DNA of 64,000 nucleotides from positions 62,001 to 126,000 of the forward strand of contig NZ_JAPWHB010000007.1 of NCBI RefSeq assembly GCF_027214025.1, read 5' to 3'. This DNA is from Parahoeflea alexandrii (GTDB taxonomy: Bacteria > Pseudomonadota > Alphaproteobacteria > Rhizobiales > Rhizobiaceae). The translations under genes were made by a program, and so were the position numbers. Positions 42,245 to 52,294 of the stretch are shown here, in pieces. The notes beneath the pieces are model-generated. The model made no database searches and was not told the DNA's origin. It saw only the letters and a list, made by a program, of their open reading frames with translations. Positions within the stretch are counted from its first letter, which is position 1. The number at the start of each line of letters is the position of its first letter.

Positions 42245-44326
42245 GTGGAGAAGAAATTGCTCATTGAAACTAGCCTTGATGGCGCGGTACAAATCATCAA
42301 ATTTTCAGACCCGCCGGTGAATGCCCTGTCTGTTTCGTCGGGGCTTGTTGAAGGGCTGCGAAACGCTGTCAGCGATGCGATTGCTGCGCCCGAGGTCGAT
42401 GCCATCGTCATACATGGCGGAGCTCGGTTCAGCGGCGGCACGGATATCAAGGATTTTGAAGAAAGCCCCGAACGGCTCGATGCAATCCGCGGGTTGCAGG
42501 ATATGATTGAGGCGGCGTCAAAGCCTGTCATTGCGGCGATCAACGGCCTCTGCCTGGGTGGTGGACTGGAGTTGGCAGTGTCCGCGCATTACCGGGTGGC
42601 ATCTTCCGACGCGCAAATCGGGTTTCCCGAGGTTACATTGGGGCTGCTGCCCGGAGGAGGCGGCACGCAGCGGACAGTCCGTCTGGTAGGGGCTGCAAGA
42701 GCGCTGGAGCTGATGCTGGGCGGGCGGCCGATTTCCGCGCAACAAGCGGCTGAGATCGGTTTGATTGACCGAGTGGTCGAAGGTGACGCGGTCACTGCAG
42801 CGCTGGAGATGATGAAGTCCGGCATTTTATCCGTAGTCCGGCCGACCGGTGAGCTTCCTGTCCCCGACGATATCGCGTCAACGATTGTTCAGGTTCGGCA
42901 AGGCCGTCTCCTTTCTGTTGCGGAAGAAAACATCGTCGCTTGCGTCGAGGCCGTTGGAAGGCTCGGCTTCCGCGAAGGACAGAAGTTTGAGGCGCGCCTG
43001 TTTGGTGAATTAATGCAGTCAGAGACGGCAAAAGCCCTGCGCCATGTCTTCCTCGGCCGCAGCCTTGTTTCGCGGATTCCATGCATTTCGAAATCGGAGC
43101 CACTCCCGATTGGCACGGTGACCGTCATAGGTGGCGGCCTGATGGGAACGGGGATTGCAACTGCGCTTTTGACCGCCAATCTGAGGGTCAATGTGGTCGA
43201 GCCCGATGCCGGTCGGCGCGACAAGGCGCAGGCTGCCATTTCCAAGACCATTCATCGAGACGTTCAAAAGGGCAAGATCACACAAGAGGTCGCCGATGAG
43301 CGTCTGGCTGCGCTCTCGATGGTCGCCAGAGTACAAGACGCCGCAGCTGCGGATCTGTTCATTGAAGCGGTATTTGAAGATATCGGCGTCAAGCGGCAGG
43401 TGTTCGAGATTCTCGACCAATACGCGCCAGCGCATGCGCTTCTGGCAAGCAACACTTCGACGCTTGATCTTGATGCGATCGCGGCCTTCACCAAGCGACC
43501 CCAACAGGTCGTTGGGATGCACTTTTTCAGCCCAGCCAATATTATGCGCCTCCTGGAGATCGTTCGCGGGGCAAAAACCTCGAACGAGACTCTCATCAGC
43601 GCCATGGCATTCGCAAAGAAAATCCGCAAGACCGGTGTCGTGGCGGGTGTCTGCGACGGGTTCATCGGCAACCGTATTTTTGAAGAATACCTTCGGCAGG
43701 CCTGGTTCCTGCTTGAGGAAGGGGCGCTGCCGCAACAGGTGGATCTGGCGCTTGAGGCCTTCGGGATGGCAATGGGCCCGTGCCGGGTGATGGATTTGGC
43801 CGGTCAGGATATCGGGTGGAATATCCGAAAGCGCCGCGCCGTGGAGCAGCCGGCCCGCCCTTATTCCAGAGTGCCCGACCTCATCTGTGAACTTGGCCGT
43901 TTTGGTCAGAAAACCGGAGCGGGATTCTACAAGTACCCGGATGGTCGCACGCCCGAAATCGACCCGGAAATCGAAAATCTGATTGAGGCGGAATCCGGAC
44001 GTATCGGGCTGCAACGCCGCATCATCGATGACAAAGAGATTGTCGATCGATGCATCTTGGCGATGATAAATGAAGGCGCACGGATCGTGGGCGAAGGCAT
44101 CGCCTACCGTCCCGTGGATGTCGATATTGTCTATGTCGACGGCTATGGCTTCCCGACCCAACGGGGCGGGCCAATGTTCTTCGCCGATCAGCGGGGCCTG
44201 GAAAATGTCCTGAAACAAATTCGCGCTTTTGCCGCCGGCCGCCACGGCTGGGCGTACGAGCCTGCGCCCCTGCTAGAAACGCTGGTCGCGGAAAACCGGT
44301 CCTTTTCGGAGATGAACAAATCATGA
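42245..44326 (+). CDS. Enoyl-CoA hydratase/3-hydroxyacyl-CoA dehydrogenase fusion (FadJ/FadB-like)
   Basis: Bifunctional beta-oxidation enzyme of 693 residues. Residues 1-190 form a crotonase domain ([54 protein letters not shown]). The dehydrogenase follows with [41 protein letters not shown] and [21 protein letters not shown] 42245 has no ribosome site, whereas TTG 42257 is preceded by GGTGGAG and may be the true start. The next gene overlaps its stop, giving a tight operon. Confidence 0.94.
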   Translation: MEKKLLIETSLDGAVQIIKFSDPPVNALSVSSGLVEGLRNAVSDAIAAPEVDAIVIHGGARFSGGTDIKDFEESPERLDAIRGLQDMIEAASKPVIAAINGLCLGGGLELAVSAHYRVASSDAQIGFPEVTLGLLPGGGGTQRTVRLVGAARALELMLGGRPISAQQAAEIGLIDRVVEGDAVTAALEMMKSGILSVVRPTGELPVPDDIASTIVQVRQGRLLSVAEENIVACVEAVGRLGFREGQKFEARLFGELMQSETAKALRHVFLGRSLVSRIPCISKSEPLPIGTVTVIGGGLMGTGIATALLTANLRVNVVEPDAGRRDKAQAAISKTIHRDVQKGKITQEVADERLAALSMVARVQDAAAADLFIEAVFEDIGVKRQVFEILDQYAPAHALLASNTSTLDLDAIAAFTKRPQQVVGMHFFSPANIMRLLEIVRGAKTSNETLISAMAFAKKIRKTGVVAGVCDGFIGNRIFEEYLRQAWFLLEEGALPQQVDLALEAFGMAMGPCRVMDLAGQDIGWNIRKRRAVEQPARPYSRVPDLICELGRFGQKTGAGFYKYPDGRTPEIDPEIENLIEAESGRIGLQRRIIDDKEIVDRCILAMINEGARIVGEGIAYRPVDVDIVYVDGYGFPTQRGGPMFFADQRGLENVLKQIRAFAAGRHGWAYEPAPLLETLVAENRSFSEMNKS

Positions 44327-45102
44327 AGAAACTCGCCAATCTCTTTGACCTGGCCGGCAGGGTTGCCATTGTGACGGGCGGTTCGCGGGGGCTGGGCCTG
44401 CAAATTGCGCGCGCACTCGGCCAGTATGGCGCGTCGATTGTGCTTGTCGCCCGCAAGCTGCCGGATTTGGAGGCCGCCGCTCAAGAATTGACTGCCGAAG
44501 GCATTGCGGTAAAGGCCTTTGCCGCAGACCTCTCGGATACTCTTGTCACAGAACAGCTTGTCGAGCGGGTCATGGACGAGTTCGGCCGCATCGATATCCT
44601 TGTTAACAATGCAGGAGCGACCTGGGGGGCTCCGGCCGAGGATTATCCACAATCCGGTTGGGACAAGGTAATCAACTTGAACGTTTCGGGGGTTTTCCAC
44701 CTCACCCAGCAGGTCGCGCGCCAGGCCTTTCTTCCGCAAGGGGGCGGTGCGGTATTGAACCTGGCATCAATCGAAGGCTTTCTTGGCCATCACCCCAGCC
44801 GCACCGGGACTATTGCCTATAACACCTCGAAGGGGGCGCTTATCAACATGACCCGGGCCCTGGCCGCTGAATGGGGTCCCCGCAAGATCCGGGTCAATGC
44901 CTTGGCGCCTGGTTTTTTCCCATCCAAGATGACAGCGTCGACCGTGGATACCCACGGAGATGAGATGATTTCACAGACACCTCTCGGCAAACTTGGCGGC
45001 GAGACTGACCTTATGGGGCCGGCGCTGCTTCTGGTCTCCGACGCCGGTGGCCACATCACCGGACAAACCATCGTTGTCGATGGCGGCGCCACAATCATTT
45101 GA
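44323..45102 (+). CDS. Short-chain dehydrogenase/reductase
   Basis: Protein of 259 residues, start overlapping the previous stop (ATGA). The cofactor motif is GGSRGLGLQ, then NNAGATWG, catalytic Ser in NLASIEGF and Tyr/Lys in AYNTSKGAL. The Arg in VLVARKLPD hints at NADP. It resembles gluconate/rhamnolipid-type SDRs often found in acyl-CoA operons. It is directly followed by the acyl-CoA dehydrogenase gene. Confidence 0.93.
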   Translation: MKKLANLFDLAGRVAIVTGGSRGLGLQIARALGQYGASIVLVARKLPDLEAAAQELTAEGIAVKAFAADLSDTLVTEQLVERVMDEFGRIDILVNNAGATWGAPAEDYPQSGWDKVINLNVSGVFHLTQQVARQAFLPQGGGAVLNLASIEGFLGHHPSRTGTIAYNTSKGALINMTRALAAEWGPRKIRVNALAPGFFPSKMTASTVDTHGDEMISQTPLGKLGGETDLMGPALLLVSDAGGHITGQTIVVDGGATII

Positions 45103-45110
45103 GTGAACAC

Positions 45111-46856
45111 ATGTCCAATTCCCTAATCTCGCGCAATGATCTTGATTTCCTTCTCCACGACTGGCTGAAAATCGATGATCTGGCGGATCGTGATCTGCTG
45201 GCCGCCTTTTTGGATTTGTCGGAAAAGCTGGCGGCAGACCAGTTCCTTCCGCATTACAGACAGTCTGACATCGACGAGCCGGAACTCACGGCGGATGGAG
45301 TTCACGTCTGCGCGCCGATTGGTCCGGCGCTTAAACAATATGCCGATCTGGGTTTCTTTTCGGCTGGGTTCGAAGAGCTACATGGCGGATCTGGGCTACC
45401 CTTCATCGCCTGCGCGGCATCATTTGCCTATTTCGCTGCTGCCAATATTGCCACAGCTGCCTATCCCATGCTGACGGTTGCCAATGCACGGCTGATCACG
45501 ACCTTCGGAAGTGCAAGTCAGATCGAGACTTTCGCGCTTCCACAGATCGAAGGGCGCTGGTTCGGCACCATGTGCCTTTCCGAAACACAGGCCGGATCCA
45601 GTTTGGCCGATTTGCAGACACGGGCCGTCCCCGACGGCACGGATGAACTGGGAAGCCGGTTCCGTCTTACCGGCAACAAGATGTGGATTTCCGGTGGCGA
45701 TCAGGACATCAGCGAAAACATCGTTCATCTGGTGCTGGCAAAAGTGCCCGATGCCCAGGGTCGCCTGCCCGAAGGCACGCCTGGAATCTCGCTTTTCATC
45801 GTTCCCAAGATTCTTCCCGATGGAACCCGCAATGACCTTTCCGTTGCCGGTCTGAACCACAAGATGGGTTATCGTGGCACTGCGAACTGCGTGCTCAATT
45901 TTGGCGAGGGCGACGGTGCGGTAGGGTGGATTGTGGGCGAGCCGGGCCAGGGGTTGCGGCAAATGTTCCTGATGATGAACGAGGCCCGGATCAGCGTCGG
46001 TCTGGGCGCTGCGGCGCTCGGCTACCGGAGCCATCGCCTTTCGGTACAATATGCCCGCGAGCGCAGCCAGGGGCGGCCCATTGGCGAACGCGGTGGAGCG
46101 CCTGTCGCAATTATTGAACACGCTGACGTCAAGCGTATGTTGCTTGCGCAGAAATCCTATGCAGAAGGCGCATTGGCGCTTTGTCTCTATTGCGCCCGGC
46201 TTGTCGATCTGGAAACGACAGATGCCGATAGCGCCGCCTTGCTCGGCTTGCTGACACCTGTGACGAAGACATGGTCGTCTGAATACGGTCTGGCAGCCAA
46301 TGACATCGCGATCCAGATACACGGAGGTTACGGCTACACACGCGACTTCCAGGTGGAGCAATTGTGGCGCGACAACCGTCTCAATCCCATTCACGAGGGC
46401 ACGACAGGAATCCAAGGTATTGATCTTCTCGGGCGCAAGATTTTGCGGGATGGGCAGGCACTGGCGGTGCTTGAACAGGCTATTCGGCGTTGCAGCGAAG
46501 CGGCGGTTCACGACGCTTCCCTCGGGCGATTTGCAGATGAGTTGCTCGACGCGTGGGGTCAGATAAACGCCGCGATCGACTGTTTGCGTGGCTGCGAGGG
46601 GTCAAGCGCCTTTGCGCATGCCACACTGTTCCTGCGGGCTTTTGGACATACGGTGGTCGCCTGGTTGTGGTTGGATCAGGCGCTTGCTGCGCGGAAACTG
46701 GCCGAGGCGGGTGGTGCAGATGCTGATTTTATCGACGGAAAACTGATGACATTTCAGTATTTCTTCGAAACCGAGCTGCCGAATGTTGCAGCGTGGTTGG
46801 CCCCGATCCTGTCAAAAGGCAACGCGGTGACGACAGCGCGGACAGCAATTTTTTGA
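45111..46856 (+). CDS. Acyl-CoA dehydrogenase (large FadE-like type)
   Basis: Flavoenzyme of about 581 residues from ATG 45111; a TTG at 45099 overlaps the preceding stop and is possible. Landmarks are CLSETQAGSSLADL, FRLTGNKMWISGGDQDISEN, NHKMGYRGTANCVLNFG and the catalytic Glu in NPIHEGTTGIQGIDLLGRK. The C-terminal extension marks the DUF-like C-terminal domain of large acyl-CoA dehydrogenases. It completes the cycle with the thiolase downstream. Confidence 0.94.
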   Translation: MSNSLISRNDLDFLLHDWLKIDDLADRDLLAAFLDLSEKLAADQFLPHYRQSDIDEPELTADGVHVCAPIGPALKQYADLGFFSAGFEELHGGSGLPFIACAASFAYFAAANIATAAYPMLTVANARLITTFGSASQIETFALPQIEGRWFGTMCLSETQAGSSLADLQTRAVPDGTDELGSRFRLTGNKMWISGGDQDISENIVHLVLAKVPDAQGRLPEGTPGISLFIVPKILPDGTRNDLSVAGLNHKMGYRGTANCVLNFGEGDGAVGWIVGEPGQGLRQMFLMMNEARISVGLGAAALGYRSHRLSVQYARERSQGRPIGERGGAPVAIIEHADVKRMLLAQKSYAEGALALCLYCARLVDLETTDADSAALLGLLTPVTKTWSSEYGLAANDIAIQIHGGYGYTRDFQVEQLWRDNRLNPIHEGTTGIQGIDLLGRKILRDGQALAVLEQAIRRCSEAAVHDASLGRFADELLDAWGQINAAIDCLRGCEGSSAFAHATLFLRAFGHTVVAWLWLDQALAARKLAEAGGADADFIDGKLMTFQYFFETELPNVAAWLAPILSKGNAVTTARTAIF

Positions 46857-46931
46857 AACGAGGATCGTCCGGACAACAGGGCAATAGCCCCTGCGGCTGA
46901 ATTCAAAGTTCTCGGACAAAGGGAGACTGAT

Positions 46932-48116
46932 GTGAGTAAAGAAATTTATATTGTCGCGGCCAAACGCACTGCGATCGGCGCATTTGGGGGCAGTCTGAAA
47001 GACTTTGAACCGGGTGCACTTGGGGCAATGGTGACCCGGGCGGCCATGGCCGCTGCCGAAGTCAGTCCTGAACGCGTCGATCATGTGGTGTTTGGCCAGG
47101 TGATCCCAACCTCGCCACGTGACGCCTATCTGGCGCGCGTGGTTTCGATCGAGGCCGGCATACCAAAAGAGACCCCTGCGCTGACCGTGAACCGCCTTTG
47201 CGGCTCCGGAATGCAGGCAATCATTTCTGCAGCGAATGCCTTGGCGCTTGGCGACGCGGAGATCGCCATCGGCGGTGGGGTCGAAATCATGAGCCGGGCC
47301 CCCTTCTTTGCCCCACAAGTGCGCTGGGGCCAGCGCATGGGAGATGCCATTCTTGTTGACGGGCTGAACGGGGCGTTGACAGATCCATTCGGGGGAATCC
47401 TGATGGGTGTAACGGCCGAGAATGTGGCGGAACGCTACGGTGTCAGCCGCAAGATGCAGGATGCACTAGCGGTGGAAAGCCACCGCAGGGCGAGCCGGGC
47501 CTTGGCTGAAGGCCGTTTCACGTCGCAAATTGTTCCGGTCGAGGTCACGAATCGCCGAAAAACTGTCACTTTTGACACGGATGAACATGTCCGCCAGGAC
47601 GCCACGTTGGACGACATGGCAAAGCTGAGGACATTGTTCAAGAAGGACGGGGGCACGGTTACAGCCGGCAATGCTTCCGGCATCAATGACGGGGCTTCGG
47701 CGGTCGTTCTTGCCACAGCAGAGGCCGTGAAGGCTCATGGCCTTACGCCGCTCGCCCGGCTCGTCTCTTACGCCCATGCCGGGGTCGAGCCTGCCTATAT
47801 GGGCATCGGTCCGGTGCCGGCCTCACAGAAGGCGCTGGCCCGGGCAGGGCTTTCCGTCGGTGACCTGGATATTGTCGAATCCAATGAGGCATTCGCCGCA
47901 CAGGCCTATGCCGTGGCAGCCCAGCTGGGTTTCGATCCTGAGCGTACCAATCCAAATGGCAGCGGTATTTCTCTTGGCCACCCGGTCGGTGCAACAGGTG
48001 CAATCATCATCACCAAGCTCGTTCATGAACTGCAAAGATCATCTTCCGGTCATGGGCTGGCCACGATGTGCATCGGCGGAGGTCAGGGTATCGCCATGAT
48101 TCTGGAACGGGTCTGA
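46932..48116 (+). CDS. Acetyl-CoA C-acetyltransferase (thiolase)
   Basis: Thiolase of 394 residues beginning at GTG 46932, with GGGAGACTGAT upstream. The nucleophile Cys is in VNRLCGSGMQAI; the other catalytic groups are in NPNGSGISLGHPVGATGA and TMCIGGGQGIAMILE, all intact. The similarity is to PhaA/AtoB-type biosynthetic-degradative thiolases. It is the last gene of the second module B operon. Confidence 0.95.
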   Translation: MSKEIYIVAAKRTAIGAFGGSLKDFEPGALGAMVTRAAMAAAEVSPERVDHVVFGQVIPTSPRDAYLARVVSIEAGIPKETPALTVNRLCGSGMQAIISAANALALGDAEIAIGGGVEIMSRAPFFAPQVRWGQRMGDAILVDGLNGALTDPFGGILMGVTAENVAERYGVSRKMQDALAVESHRRASRALAEGRFTSQIVPVEVTNRRKTVTFDTDEHVRQDATLDDMAKLRTLFKKDGGTVTAGNASGINDGASAVVLATAEAVKAHGLTPLARLVSYAHAGVEPAYMGIGPVPASQKALARAGLSVGDLDIVESNEAFAAQAYAVAAQLGFDPERTNPNGSGISLGHPVGATGAIIITKLVHELQRSSSGHGLATMCIGGGQGIAMILERV

Positions 48117-48162
48117 TTCCCCGGCGTTCAGTATTGCAAGTCCAGGCAGTCAACTGAGGGGC

Positions 48163-48247
48163 TGTCGCTCGGCATTAAAACGTAAGAATGCGCCGAATTG
48201 ATCCAAGATTGGCATTTAATTGTGAGAATCCTGGCGGTCGGATTCTC
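48163..48247. mobile_element. Candidate end of a Tn5053/Tn7-like transposon relic
   Basis: TGTCGCTC at 48163 is followed by two direct copies of a 19-base sequence, GGCATTAAAACGTAAGAAT (48171-48189) and GGCATTTAATTGTGAGAAT (48211-48229), spaced 40 bases. A shorter inverted copy GATTCTCA begins at 48241. Repeated transposase-binding sites next to a terminal TGTCG are typical of tni/Tn7-type ends. They sit directly downstream of the tniQ relic. Confidence 0.55.
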
Positions 48248-49212
48248 AGATTAAGTGCATCTGGGATGAAGCTTTCCACGCACGGGTTCGAGTTATCATT
48301 CTCTCGGCGGCGTCACTGAATCGGACGCGATTGCCGCCCATCATGTGAGCACTCAGCATCTGGAGCATCTCTGGTCCAGCACGCTCGACGATGGCTACCC
48401 CTGCCTGCAAAGCCGGTCGCATGTGAAGAGGCAGGATCGGCTTTGCAGGCGTGGGCAGTTTCTCCCCCTGCTCGGCAACGACATGGTCAAGATCAGGGAT
48501 GCTTGCGCCAAGCACACGGAAGCGCCAAAGGTCATGCTCGCGCGGGAAAGGTCTTGGAATGCGTCGCATCAGAAGAAGCCGGGCAATCTCGGTTGGCGAT
48601 GTCCAGGTGCCGATGCCACGTTCGGCTTCATTGTCGAGCAGCTTTTCGCCACGAAGAGCGGCACTCCGATATTGCCGGAAAGGGGAGGGGATTTCCCGCT
48701 TATCAGGATCCCGGAGTTGGTCTGCGCACAAAGGGCGCGTAATGTGTCACCGGAGCAGCTGGCTTCGCAGGATTAGAGCACTTCCGGTGAAAGCGGAGTC
48801 ACCGAAAATGCTCTATCTTATTGTTTTCACGCAATTATTGACGCGAAGCCGGTTCCCACTTTCGCTGGAATTGCTCTAGCGGTTCCGTATCTCCCCGGTT
48901 GCAGTTGGTGCAGATCTGCGTTGACCGTGTGGCAATGAGACGACCCGATGCTTGCGCGACATTTGCGAAAGTCATTCGACGCATCATGGCCGGCTCGGTG
49001 GCAAACATGTTGGCCAGGCGGATTTCCTGATCACCGTTCAGTTGCATATCTGCCGCTCGCAATGAGGAAGCCTCCGGCAAGCAATGCCGAAGGATGACCA
49101 GCGGCGGGACCGCGTAGAAGGCGGCATGCCGACTGATCCAGGATGACAGGAGTTCGCCTGAATGGCGCGACAAGAGCACCGGCAGCGGTTGAGGCGGCGT
49201 GTTCTCAATCAT
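48246..49212 (-). pseudogene. tniQ: tniQ-like transposition gene, split by a repeat and frameshifted
   Basis: The N-terminal part (49212 to about 48880) has the TniQ start PLPVLLSRHSGELLSSWISR, YAVPPLVILRHCLPE and a CTNCN zinc-binding pair. The frame then runs into the inserted rhizobial repeat and stops at 48835. The C-terminal part (48731-48246) continues the family text: AALRGEKLLDNEAERGI, IARLLLMRRIPRPFPREHDL, WRFRVLGASIPDLD and LPLHMRPALQAGVAIVERAG. A frameshift near 48745 also separates them. The ATG at 49212 overlaps the stop of an upstream fragment. TniQ is the target-site or recombination accessory protein of Tn5053/Tn7-like elements. Confidence 0.8.
48774..48878. repeat. Rhizobial palindromic intergenic repeat inserted in tniQ
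   Basis: A 105-base unit with inverted ends TAGAGCA and TGCTCTA. The left part forms a hairpin: 48774-48790 pairs with 48798-48814 (TAGAGCA, CGGTGA / TCACCG, TGCTCTA). The right part contains TTGTTTTCACGCAATT and GCTGGAATTGCTCTA, which I recognise from memory as the common short repeat of Rhizobiaceae genomes. It interrupts tniQ, showing it can move or be copied into coding sequence. Confidence 0.75.
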
Positions 49213-49330
49213 GTGAACGCCGCCTCGGCATCGAACTCCGGCTCCCAGTTCTCGACTGCTTCGTCGTTAATGTGCGCCCGGCCGTTTTCGACGGCCAGGC
49301 CGTTGATCCTGTGGAAGGGTAGCGTCGCCT
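49209..49330 (-). pseudogene. 3' fragment of the gene upstream of tniQ
   Basis: Reading leftwards, an open frame ends in ATLPFHRINGLAVENGRAHI followed by NDEAVENWEPEFDAEAAFT and a stop overlapping the tniQ start (ATGA). This looks like the last ~40 residues of a transposition gene normally placed before tniQ, possibly an ATPase or transposase. Its 5' part was lost at the junction near 49330. The exact family could not be named. Confidence 0.5.
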
Positions 49331-49370
49331 AAACTTGGGTTTTGCACAGGATGCCCACCATGGACCTGCT

Positions 49371-51293
49371 TCATGAGGCCGGCAGCAAAAACCCGTCGAA
49401 GAAGGCACGCAACTCGTCATGCGCATCAAGCGGCAGCACATTGGCCACATATTGATCCGGCCGAACAATCACGGCGCAGCCTTTTTCCCTGTCGATGCCT
49501 CGCATTTCAAAAATGTCATTGCCGCTTTTAAGATCCGCACAAAACACTTTCTCATAGTCGCAAAGCCCATAGGCGCCCTTTGCAGGCTTCAGAAGCGAAG
49601 GCATTTTGTCGTGCGACAAGTCGCGATAGCCCTGTTGGAACACGGCCCGGAAATCGATGACCGCATCAATGTCCTCATCCGGCCGTGTGTATTTGACAAC
49701 CGGGGAGTTGGGATCGTTTTCGAGAAATTCGCTCAGATTGTGAATGCCGGAACCGGGTTGGCCGGCATCGCCCATTGCGGCGAAGGCGTAGATACGCCAG
49801 CAGGCGTCGGCCTGGGCTACATGGCCCAATTGCATAGGCTTGGCGTCCGCCAACCGGACAACAGGGGCCGAATGGAACCGCTTGCCGATCGGCTGTCCGG
49901 TGGCAAGGCCTTGATATGTCGCATCGCCAATCAATTGCGAAGGCTCATAGCAGACGGCCAACCCGGCGGTGAAGGTCCGGTTCGCGTGGAACTGCTCCTG
50001 AAAGACCGGCACTTTTTTCGTCTTGAGCTCGGGATTCTTCTCGGCTTCGCTGGTGATGCGGGTCCAGTCCCGGTTGGTGTCAACAAGGCGCTTGGCCTCA
50101 TTCCAGCGTTCCGCGGAATAGGTGCGAAGAAGTGAAGGGTCGGAGCGGCCTTTAAGGACCTGAACCAGTTTCCAGCCCAGATTGAAGGTGTCCCCCATGG
50201 AAACGTTCATGCCCTGGCCACCTCTTGGACTATGGGTGTGGCAAGCGTCTCCCGCAACAAAGACGCGGGGATTGCGCGTGGCGGTTTCCTGCTCCGGCAC
50301 ATCGTCGAACTTGTTGGTCATGCGATGGCCGACCTCGTAGATCGACCACCAGACCGCCTCTTTCACATCGATCGAATAGGGGTGCAAAATCTTGTTGGCC
50401 TTCGCGACAATCTGATCCAGCGTCACGTCGCGGTCAGCGGCGCGCTCGCCCGGCTTCAGCTTGTCCATTTCGACATACAGGCGAAACATATAGCCTCCCT
50501 CGCGAGGCAGGACGGCGATATTGCCATGGCTCGTCGACTGGATCATGCATTTCATCCGAATGTCGGGAAAGTCGGTGGTGGCAAGCAGGTCCATGACACC
50601 CCAAGCCTGATTGGCTGAAATGCCACGCAGTTCGCCACCGATTGCCTCGCGCACGGCGCTGCGCGCACCGTCGCATCCAACCACGTAATTGGCCCGAACC
50701 GTCACCTCCTGGCCCTCGTTTTCCGGATCGGTCCTTTCCAGAACGACCGTAACCGGATGGGTGTCGGCAGTGGTATCAACGGTCAGATCCCGCACCTGGA
50801 GCGAGTAGTCCGGCTCAAGTCGTGAGGCGGAATTTCGCATCACCTCGAGATAAAGTTCGTGCACGCGCGCCTGGCTCATGAGTGTGTGCGGCATTTCCGA
50901 CAGGTCGTCCTCGACGTCCTCCGCACTGCCATTGCGAATGATATTGCCGGGCTTGTCCGGATCCGGAACCCAAAAGGCGGTTTCGTTGGCCCAATAGGCC
51001 TCTTCCTTTGCCTTTCCCGCAAAACCGAAGGCCTGAAACATTTCCATCGAACGAACGTTGATTCCATCCGCCCGGCCTTTTTCAATCGGCCCGGGCCCGC
51101 GCTCCACGATCATCGTGTCGATCTCGGGGAACGCTGAAAGCTGTGCTGCCAATGTCAGGCCGGCAGGACCGCAACCGACGATGAGGACATCAACTTCCCT
51201 GATGCCGTCCGCTCCAACGCCCTTGATCTGTTTCGGGGCGGCGGCGACAATTCTTGGGTCGCCCGGCTTGAATCCGTTAAGATAGTACTGCAT
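49371..51293 (-). CDS. FAD-dependent aromatic hydroxylase (3-hydroxybenzoate 4-monooxygenase-like)
   Basis: Flavin monooxygenase of 640 residues. The FAD dinucleotide motif is VLIVGCGPAGLTLAAQ, then ADGINVRSMEMFQAFG, the DG motif VVGCDGARS and the second FAD motif RVFVAGDACHTHSPRGGQGM. The C-terminal thioredoxin-like domain (DYEKVFCADLKSGNDIFEMRG, CAVIVRPDQYVANVLPL) is typical of phenol-hydroxylase family members. Length and motifs resemble MobA from memory, which forms protocatechuate; substrate specificity is not proven. It is divergent from a MarR gene. ATG 51293 is chosen. Confidence 0.92.
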   Translation of the reverse strand: MQYYLNGFKPGDPRIVAAAPKQIKGVGADGIREVDVLIVGCGPAGLTLAAQLSAFPEIDTMIVERGPGPIEKGRADGINVRSMEMFQAFGFAGKAKEEAYWANETAFWVPDPDKPGNIIRNGSAEDVEDDLSEMPHTLMSQARVHELYLEVMRNSASRLEPDYSLQVRDLTVDTTADTHPVTVVLERTDPENEGQEVTVRANYVVGCDGARSAVREAIGGELRGISANQAWGVMDLLATTDFPDIRMKCMIQSTSHGNIAVLPREGGYMFRLYVEMDKLKPGERAADRDVTLDQIVAKANKILHPYSIDVKEAVWWSIYEVGHRMTNKFDDVPEQETATRNPRVFVAGDACHTHSPRGGQGMNVSMGDTFNLGWKLVQVLKGRSDPSLLRTYSAERWNEAKRLVDTNRDWTRITSEAEKNPELKTKKVPVFQEQFHANRTFTAGLAVCYEPSQLIGDATYQGLATGQPIGKRFHSAPVVRLADAKPMQLGHVAQADACWRIYAFAAMGDAGQPGSGIHNLSEFLENDPNSPVVKYTRPDEDIDAVIDFRAVFQQGYRDLSHDKMPSLLKPAKGAYGLCDYEKVFCADLKSGNDIFEMRGIDREKGCAVIVRPDQYVANVLPLDAHDELRAFFDGFLLPAS

Positions 51294-51466
51294 GCGCGCT
51301 GTCCCTTGTTCCGGTAAATTTTCCACACTCTGCCAGATGCCGAAAGTAAACAGCATACTTATGATTTTGAGTCAACAAAAAGTAATGGGTATACTGATCA
51401 TTGGTTCGGACGTAGAGTGAATTTGACGGTCCTGTGGGTTGGCGACGATAGATCAAACGGAGATAC

Positions 51467-51898
51467 ATGATGAAAATCAATGGCGTAGCTGGGCATCTCA
51501 TTCGCCGCCTTCACCAGATATCGTCACACATGTTCACAACGCGTGTATTGGCTGCGGGATATGACCTGACTTCAGTCCAGTTCGCCGCGATGGGTGCGGT
51601 TAGGGCCGTCCCCGGCATTGACCAGGCCGGCGTCGCGGCGGCGATCGCCTATGACCGGACGACGATTGGCGGCGTTATCGACCGGCTGGAAAAGAAGGGC
51701 TATATCGTGCGCGCGGTCAGCGCCCACGATCGCCGCGCCCGGGAGATATCGCTGACCCCGATGGGCGACCAGGTCTTTTCCACCTTGCAGCCGGTGGTTC
51801 AACGTCTGCAGCGCGAAATCCTTCAATGCCTGGATGACGAAGAGCATGCAACGTTCATGGCCCTGTTGCAAAAAGCGGTCGGAGACGCGCAGGACTGA
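51467..51898 (+). CDS. MarR-family regulator (divergent from the hydroxylase)
   Basis: Winged-helix regulator of 143 residues. DNA-binding elements are IDQAGVAAAIAYDRTTIGGV and IDRLEKKGYIVRAVSAHDRRAREISLT, the standard MarR pattern of recognition helix and beta wing. The start ATG ATG at 51467/51470 follows GGAG. It is divergent from the flavin hydroxylase across a 173-base gap, a usual arrangement for repression relieved by an aromatic ligand. Confidence 0.92.
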   Translation: MMKINGVAGHLIRRLHQISSHMFTTRVLAAGYDLTSVQFAAMGAVRAVPGIDQAGVAAAIAYDRTTIGGVIDRLEKKGYIVRAVSAHDRRAREISLTPMGDQVFSTLQPVVQRLQREILQCLDDEEHATFMALLQKAVGDAQD

Positions 51899-52294
51899 TA
51901 CGGCGACGCGCTGACGAAGCCAAAGCAATTGGGCCAGGTTCCGGATAATGGCCGGCTTTGAAACGTAGTTTCCCCAACTGCAATGGTCAGCGTCGAAGCC
52001 TTGGGGCATCTTGCCACGACGCACAGGGTGCAGCGCCCGAAACCTGATCGGATTTGGTTGCTCTGTCGCGAAATACCCCCACCGCCAAGCTGCTTAAACA
52101 CGGACCCGCGTCGCTCCGGTGAAGCGCGTCTTGGTCCATGGCGCCACCACGATCGTCGAATCCAAAGCAGGTGACATGCCCTGACTTTCGGGCCGACGGC
52201 AATGCCAACCGAGCGCATCGCCAGTTTCCAGATTGCCTGTTGCGTTCTTTTGTGCAATATGCAGTTCCGTAGAATAGAACATGCTGAGGTTCAG
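51899..52294. other. Intergenic region after the MarR gene
   Basis: About 396 bases without a recognisable gene. Reading frames on both strands show no family motif. It ends with GAGGTTCAG ahead of the RraA start; no clear terminator was seen. Confidence 0.55.

Noticed and set aside
43019-44245. Open frame of 408 codons opposite the hydratase/dehydrogenase gene
   Set aside because: Antisense shadow without start context or motifs.
51823-52257. Minus-strand frame over the MarR-RraA gap as a small protein gene
   Set aside because: It overlaps the MarR coding end, has no motif, and its composition looks like reverse-complement noise.
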